Positions 7,454-12,455 of a DNA stretch of 12,455 nucleotides are shown piece after piece. A program made the translations under genes and the position numbers. The notes beneath the pieces were generated by a model. The model was not told the DNA's origin. It made no database searches and saw nothing but the letters and a program-made list of their open reading frames with translations. Location: contig JAHBMJ010002169.1 in assembly GCA_018398765.1 (NCBI GenBank), positions 9,708-22,162 of the forward strand, in the 5' to 3' direction. This stretch comes from Chromera velia. Lineage: Eukaryota > Sar > Chromeraceae. Every line of letters begins with the position of its first letter. The stretch's first letter is position 1.

Positions 7454-9557
7454 GACGAGATCGAGCAAGCCTGTCCTTCACGGACAGAACCTCGAGGAGA
7501 TCGAGGCCGCGAACAGGAGGAAGAAGGGCAACCAGAACAAGAACAAGAAGGGCAAGAAGAGTGGCGAGAATAAGCAGGGGAACAAGAGCAACCAGAACGG
7601 CTAAGGAAGCGAACATGGACAGAACGGAACGGAGGGGGGTCCTCCCCTTGGTCCTGAGGCGCCGTCTTCAGACCAGAACGACAAGCAGGTGATGCACGCT
7701 AACCTAGCCAACGGGACTAAAATCTCTATGGAGGTCCCGAAGATTGACTTCGATGCCTTCATCAAGTTCCAAGAGGCCACTAGACAACAAGCCCAGAACG
7801 GTCACCACGCACAGCATCACGCTGCTGTGATCCCTCCCTCCCTTCCTCCTTCCTCCCTTCCCCTTGCTGTGTCCCCTCCTTCCCTCCCTCATGCAGCCGG
7901 CACGATGGGCCATGCACTGCCGACTGCACTCCACCATGCTCACGCCTCACAGCACGGTCTCACCTATATCTATCGGGCGCCTGGCATGGCCGTTGCATCT
8001 TCCGAGCACACCTCCCAAGGCAACAACTACATCGCACATGCCGGCACTGCTGCCGCGAATGGCACTCAGAGTAGTGCAGAGATCAACACCTCCTCTTCGA
8101 GCGAAGCGAACCAGAATGGCAGAGGCGCCAATTACCTCCAGACTGGTGGACTAAGCCACATCAGCAGAGAGAGCTACAACCCCCCTTTTGGCGCACTCCC
8201 GCACACCGCTCAGGAGAGCGCTCTCATGACCCGGAGAGAAGTTATCCCGATTGCTTCAACTCCGGGGGGATAGGGAAAGGAATAGGGAAAGGAGGGACAC
8301 TCAAGTAAAATGAATGGCATGCTTAAGGAAGGAGATCGAGAAAGAGAGAGAGAGAAAAAAAAAGAAAGACACTGTATTTCAAGACAGAACTGCCTGAATT
8401 TTCTGGAAACAAAGCGCACGCGAATAGCTTTTGGAAAAGGATGGAGAGAATGGCAGAGACATGCAAATGGGACATGGAAGATTTTAGAAATATCTATCTC
8501 CCTCAGTCTTTGAAAGGAGCAGCAAAAAGATGGTTCGACTGCATTCCCGACAAGTTTATGAAGAAATTGACCTCGCTCGCGGTATGGCATGATTTCTTTT
8601 TCGATCGTTTCAGCATGCAAGAAAGAGAGAAAGTGCAGAACAGAAGAGACTTACTGACTGTTGAGCAGGAGAACGATGAGTCTCTTGATGAATACATCGC
8701 CCGATTTGAAAGTATGTGTCAAGAAGCCTCCCAATCTCAAGACGACGAGGACTGCATGAAAGGATTCATAGAAGGATTGAAACCAGAGATGACACCAGTG
8801 AAGATTTTTTTTGTATGGACGATCATTCGAATCTTTCAACGAGTAAGTGAAAGAGATCAAAGAGCTTGAGAGAACACTAGTTATGAGAAAAAGGAGAAAG
8901 AACACGGATTCGAGAAGTAAAGAATTGCAGACAGTGAGACGCTTACGCCTGAATGCAGTCGAGGCAGTCGATCATACAGACGTACAGCGGGACGTGTCGA
9001 TGGCAGTCATTCCAGTGGCATTCGGTCCCCCAACGGGATCATTCTTACACATGACTCACTCCAGCCTGCAAACAAATCAAGAAATGATGGGAAGCAGTGG
9101 AATCGGTCCCTCGGTAGCCGCGATCAGCCATTATAACCAACCGCCCCCAGGTTCTTTCATCAATCCAGCATGCACAATCTGTAAAGGGCATCGATACTAT
9201 CTACCTGACGGCACCTGCATTATACGTCCCGACATCCCTTGTTTTGCATGCGGGCAGCTCGGACATATATCTATGGCATGCCCACAGAAGAATAACCAAG
9301 GATAAAACACACAAAGAAGTCCCTTCTATGCACACATGCGAACTAGCTAGAACATGCAGAGCCAAGCAAGATAGAACGTTTAGCCAGCCAGACAGCAGAT
9401 ACAGCAATAAGAGGGGGGAAACCGTATACAGCCGTACTTGCCTCGACCGCAGGGGAGAAGCCCTCCGCACATCCAGGCTCTGAGAGGTCCTCCACCTCTC
9501 ACTCAGGCAAACAGAGTCCGTATCATTCCCCCTGCCGGAAGATTCCAAAAACACTGA
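7446..9557 (+). pseudogene. gag: gag (capsid and CCHC nucleocapsid), broken by stops and frameshifts
   Basis: The frame opens at ATG 7446 (MVKTRSSKPVLHGQNLEEIE) and has a Lys/Asn/Gln-rich, then His/Ala/Ser/Pro-rich N-terminal region with stops at 7602, 8271 and 8283. After a frame change at A9 (8355-8363) comes the Retrotrans_gag-like capsid core at about 8381-8804: ELPEFSGN, then FWKRMERM, then SLKGAAKRWFDCIPDKF, then DESLDEYIARFESMCQEA. A second frame change at T8 (8805-8812) and TAA at 8844 precede the C-terminal part. A perfect zinc knuckle CX2CX4HX4C lies at 9240-9281. Just before it is a second cysteine cluster (CTICKGH, then C ten residues after the second Cys). A Gln-rich tail with five stops (9303-9410) and a Pro-rich stretch ends at TGA 9555. 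Gag packages the element RNA in virus-like particles. This copy cannot make a full Gag. Confidence 0.85.
8271..8294 (+). repeat. 12-bp tandem duplication carrying two gag stop codons
   Basis: TAGGGAAAGGAA is followed by TAGGGAAAGGAG. Both TAG codons (8271 and 8283) are in the gag frame, so one small duplication doubled an existing stop. Confidence 0.8.
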
Positions 9558-10180
9558 TGGGTCTGTGGGAGAGGGGTACTCGCAGACCATCTCTTCAACC
9601 CCTTCTGCATCCTGCAGAGACAATGAAACAGAGCACGATTCGGAAATGCAATTCGTTTTTCCTTTTTCTATATCGTATGTAAATCCTTTTTCATTTTCCC
9701 TTCCTTCTTCTCCTCTTCCTTCTTTTACTTCTTCCTCTCCTCCTATATGCATGAATGATGAGAAAGAAAGATTTTTTTTTCTTTTTTCTCCCCCGGTAGC
9801 CGGAAACTGATCGATCCATGTAGGAATGGGAAGAATGACGGGAAGAGGGGGGGGAATTTGCGAGGTGAATTACATACAGTCTCGATCGGATGAAGGCAAA
9901 AAGCCGGAACTCTTTCCTCCTGTTTTCCCGGGGAATTGGGTGGGTAGTCAGACAGATATAGATAGGCCGAAAGAGAAAGGGGACTTTGAACGTAGATCTG
10001 TGATTTCCATAGAAATAGATAGTGAGGAAACGCACGGAACCACAAAAAGGTCGGGGAAGGGATATGGGGATAAGGAGGGTAGAAAAGCAGAACTTAGTGA
10101 GACGATGGACCAAAAAAACAAAGAAAAAAAGGGTGGGGGGGTGAAAGCTTTTTTCAGAAATGAAAAGTCAACAATTTTGA
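9484..10180 (+). pseudogene. Linker region between gag and protease
   Basis: Between the zinc knuckle and the protease, frame 1 is open from 9484 to 10293 apart from TGA at 9808-9810. The translation is Ser/Pro- and later Lys/Glu-rich with no known domain. It overlaps the end of the gag frame by about 70 bases and is +1 relative to it. The protease lies in yet another frame, entered after A7, A7 and G7 runs (10112-10141) or after the stop at 10178. It is probably the fast-evolving Gag-Pol spacer of the element. Confidence 0.4.
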
Positions 10181-10687
10181 AAGACGGTGCGCTTCAATGG
10201 GTTCGACGAACATCTGCACTTCAAAAAGGAGGAGTGCGCGGCTATGTGTCGGAAAAGAGGAACTGTAGTATGCAAGCGCACCGAAGGAAATGAGAAAGAG
10301 GAAAAGGAAGAAAGGTTTCGACAGACAGAGAAGCGCAAGAGAGAAAAGAAGTTAAAGAAAAGAGTGGCTCACGTGAAAGTGACAGGTACTGCAGGCGTTG
10401 CAGTCCATCTCGAAGAGGCTGGACACACACCTGCATTGGTGGATTCAGGAGCAGATATTAGTCTCATCAGCGGACAGTTGTGGCAGCACCTGCGGCATAC
10501 AAACCCCAGTCTGAAGGCATGGCAATCATCTGTGTCAATCAGTAGAGAGGGGGAAAGCGAGATCTCGAATGAAGGCATTGTATCATTATCTTTCTCTTTG
10601 GGAGGAAAACGCAAGCATTCTTTTTACATCTCGAATTCATTGAAGAATACAATGATTCTGGGAAAGGACTGGCTTGACAGATTCTGA
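10181..10687 (+). pseudogene. pol (PR): Retropepsin-like aspartic protease domain of pol
   Basis: The frame from 10181 encodes a Cys-containing, strongly basic/acidic lead (ECAAMCRKRG, then Lys/Glu-rich). The protease fold follows from about 10365: the catalytic motif LVDSGADISLISG (DSGAD at 10442-10456), a flap-like segment, and the terminal family motif MILGKDWLDRF at the TGA 10685-10687. Retropepsins act as homodimers and cut the Gag-Pol polyprotein. The active-site triad D-S/T-G is intact. The frame continues in phase past the TGA into the next segment, so that stop is probably a mutation or the edge of the domain. Confidence 0.85.
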
Positions 10688-11182
10688 AATGTAGAAGCTC
10701 TGCTTTTCCAACCTAATAGAATGAAAATGAAAGTAAGAAACTCTGAGCAAGAAGGAGAGGTAATTCAGTTGACTCCAATGACTGTTCTGGAAAAGGCACA
10801 CAGATTACGTGCCGTTACTCTCATGACTGAGAAGAAAGAAAGCCTGCCAGAAAAAAATTTGACTCACCTCTCCTTGTTCCTGCCCCTGGCTTGTCATATC
10901 CCAAACGGCTCTACCGTGCATGTGGAGCCCAGTGAAGGTACATTCCCTGCGGGGATCATGATAGGAAATTCTGTATGTGAAATAAATGATAGACGTGTGA
11001 GTGTTCTCGTGATCAATGCATCCAAGCGAAATGTCTCTCTTCCTCGGAGTCCCCGTCTTAAAGTTGCATGAGTGACCATACATGTAAGTGACCCTGAGCT
11101 GGAAAAGAGGGCAGAAGAAGAACGAAAGAGAGTAGCAACCGTGCAAGCAAAGGAAGGAAACGAAGGCCTGTCTGAAAAAAAA
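10688..11182 (+). pseudogene. pol: Protease-RT connecting segment of pol
   Basis: It is in the same frame as the protease, broken by TGA at 11069-11071. It reads as protein-like sequence (LTPMTVLEKAHRLRAVTLM; GTFPAGIMIGNSVCEINDRR; VLVINASKRNVSLPRSPRLK). This resembles the beta-rich segment often seen after the protease in Ty3/gypsy polyproteins. It ends in a Lys/Arg/Glu-rich stretch at A9 (11175-11183), after which the RT frame takes over. Confidence 0.65.
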
Positions 11183-12455
11183 AGGAGGAAAATGAACAAC
11201 AGAGAAAGAAAGCAGAGGAAGACATCGACAAAGCTCTTGAGAATAGCCCTCACTTGACAGCAGCTCAGAGATCAGCAGTGCGAAATCTCCTTCTCGAGTT
11301 CACATGTCTCCATCCAATGAAGATAGATTGGGGGACGTTCAAGGGAGTGGAGGCAGAAATAGATATGCAAGGCATGGGACCGATCTTCGTTTGACCAAGA
11401 CCAATCCCACACGCTTTGAAGGAAGAAGTGAATCAAACAATTGATCAGTGGCTAGAAGCAGGCATCATCGTACCTTGTGCATCACCTTGGGGGGCTCCTC
11501 TTGTCTGTGCACGGAAGCCGAACGGCAAACTCCGCCTCTGCATGGACATGAGAAAGTTGAATCAAATTCTGCGCAGAGATCGGTATCCACTCCCGAATAT
11601 GGAAGGGATGCTATACAGGTTGAGAGGCATGACCTGGCACACAGCAATCGATTTAATTTCTAAATTCATGCAAATACCGATAAAGAAGGAAGATCAACCG
11701 AAACTTGCTTTCGTTGTGCCTAACCAAGCGCAGTTCACTTTTGTGAAACTGCCGTTCGGACTAAGCAATGCGTCTAGCTACTTCCAGTGAGCAGTTGATT
11801 CCATACTCCAAGGACTTCTGAACGTTTGTGCGATGGCTTTTGTCGATGATTGTATTATTTTAAGCAAAGACTTCGAGACCCATTTGAGTGATGTGAGAAA
11901 GGTTTTTGAGAGAATGGCTGCCTCGGGCATCAAAATTTCGATCCAGAAATGTAAGTTCGCGATAAGAGAACTGACCTATTTGGGCCACGAAGTGACGCCC
12001 AAAGGAATTAAACTATCCATGCAGAAAGTAGAAGCAGTCTTGCAGGCAGTCGAACTGAAGAATGTAAAAGAATTGAAGAGATTTTTGGGTATGATTGGAT
12101 AGCACCGAAAATTTATCGATCGATTTGCAGAAATTAGTGCACCATTGTACGATTTGTTATCCAAGAAAACAAAATAGCATTTCAAGGAACCACAGAAGCA
12201 GGCATATGCAAAGCTGAAAGAAACCCTGGCATCTGGACCAGTGCTCGCACACCCCGATTTTTTGCTTCCTTTTATATTGAAAACCGATGCGAGCGTGTCA
12301 CGAAACGCAGTGAGTGCCATCCTCACACAGGAAGTGGATAGAAAGGAAAGACTGATTGCATTTACGAGTAGAAAATTGAGTGAGATCGAATCGTGTTATT
12401 GCATATCTGAGCAAGAGGGAGCGGGATTGGTTTGGGGGGTTGAGACCTTCAAGGG
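11183..12455 (+). pseudogene. pol (RT-RH): Reverse transcriptase and start of RNase H (runs off window)
   Basis: Frame 1 after the A9 run carries a helical lead, then the RT entry (EEVNQTIDQWLEAGIIVPC, SPWGAPLV). Fingers/palm motifs follow: KPNGKLRLCMDMRKLNQ, then TAIDLISKFMQIPI with the first catalytic Asp, then LPFGLSNASSYFQ, then AFVDDCIILS with the catalytic pair (FVDD, 11839-11850). The thumb (LTYLGHEVTPKGI, ELKRFLGMIG) comes before RNase H, which begins near 12250 with LKTDAS and continues with the SEQEGAGLVW glutamate motif. RT-RH copies the element RNA into DNA. In-frame stops at 11392, 11788, 12100 and 12175 make this copy inactive. FVDD replaces the more usual YxDD. RNase H is open to the window edge and is incomplete. 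Confidence 0.92.

Larger units (their letters stand above)
6429..12455 (+). mobile_element. Decayed Ty3/gypsy-type LTR retrotransposon, 5' part (gag-PR-RT-RH)
   Basis: Gag with a CCHC knuckle, a DSGAD retropepsin, an RT and an RNase H lie in this order on one strand, with no integrase between protease and RT, as in Ty3/gypsy elements. The reading frame is broken many times. In-frame stops begin at 7602, 8271, 8283, 8844, 9303, 9348, 9372, 9381, 9408, 10685, 11069, 11392, 11788, 12100 and 12175. Frame changes occur at A9 (8355-8363), T8 (8805-8812) and A9 (11175-11183). The element runs off the right edge inside RNase H. The left limit given is the candidate primer-binding site; the LTR itself is not delimited. 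Confidence 0.88.

Noticed and set aside
9201-9752. 183-codon minus-strand ORF opposite gag
   Set aside because: It lies antisense to the zinc knuckle and Gag-Pol linker of the retroelement. It is a shadow with no domain.
10894-11253. 119-codon minus-strand ORF with Leu/Phe-rich membrane-like stretch
   Set aside because: It is antisense to the Lys/Glu-rich connector of pol. AAA/GAA codons read backwards give Phe/Leu/Ser.
7446-12455. Alternative genetic code (stops read as Gln, Trp or Arg) in the retroelement
   Set aside because: All three stop types occur along with frame changes. CAA/CAG are common beside TAA/TAG, and the cellular genes here use TGA as an ordinary terminator. Decay explains it better.

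Overview
The window reads as eukaryotic nuclear DNA. It has spliceosomal introns with GT..AG ends, a gene with a mitochondrial-type presequence, many microsatellites, and a decayed Ty3/gypsy LTR retrotransposon. The source is probably a protist with moderate GC and short to medium introns (77-613 bp). Low-complexity Ser/Pro-rich proteins and tetranucleotide repeats would fit an alveolate or chromerid-like alga, but that placement is a guess.

Left part (1-4734), the genic half. Bases 1-159 are open on the + strand and look like the last exon of a gene cut by the window edge. Converging on it from the - strand is a two-exon gene (1593 down to 255) for a 409-residue Ser/Pro-rich protein of unknown function. 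Divergent from that gene, and hidden from simple ORF calling because it lies in six short exons, is a DNL-type zinc-ribbon protein of the ZIM17/TIM15/HEP1 family (2170-4734, +). This is the mitochondrial Hsp70 escort factor. Its N-terminal exon encodes a basic presequence, exons 3 and 4 carry the two CxxC zinc-ligand pairs, and exon 5 carries the HLVADHLGWF signature. Every predicted splice junction keeps phase. The acceptor and first 34 coding bases of exon 5 occur twice as an exact 49-bp direct repeat around a 46-bp insert containing T18, giving a tandem alternative 3' splice site.

Middle part (4735-about 6428). This is repeat-rich intergenic DNA: a nested (TGAA)(TGAC)(TGAA) array, an AT-rich patch and a GC-rich patch. 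I see no convincing gene here. The 5' LTR of the downstream element should lie at the right end of this region.

Right part (about 6429-12455), one Ty3/gypsy-type element on the + strand. In order it shows a candidate primer-binding site, an about 1-kb leader with a coding-like ORF whose stop overlaps the gag ATG, gag with a CCHC knuckle, a retropepsin (DSGAD), reverse transcriptase (FVDD) and the start of RNase H. RT directly follows protease with no integrase between them, which is the Ty3/gypsy order rather than Ty1/copia. The copy is dead: many in-frame stops and at least three frame changes, mostly at A or T homopolymers. The rest of RNase H, integrase and the 3' LTR would lie beyond the window.

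The most interesting items are the hidden escort-protein gene with its duplicated acceptor, and the pre-gag ORF of the retroelement.
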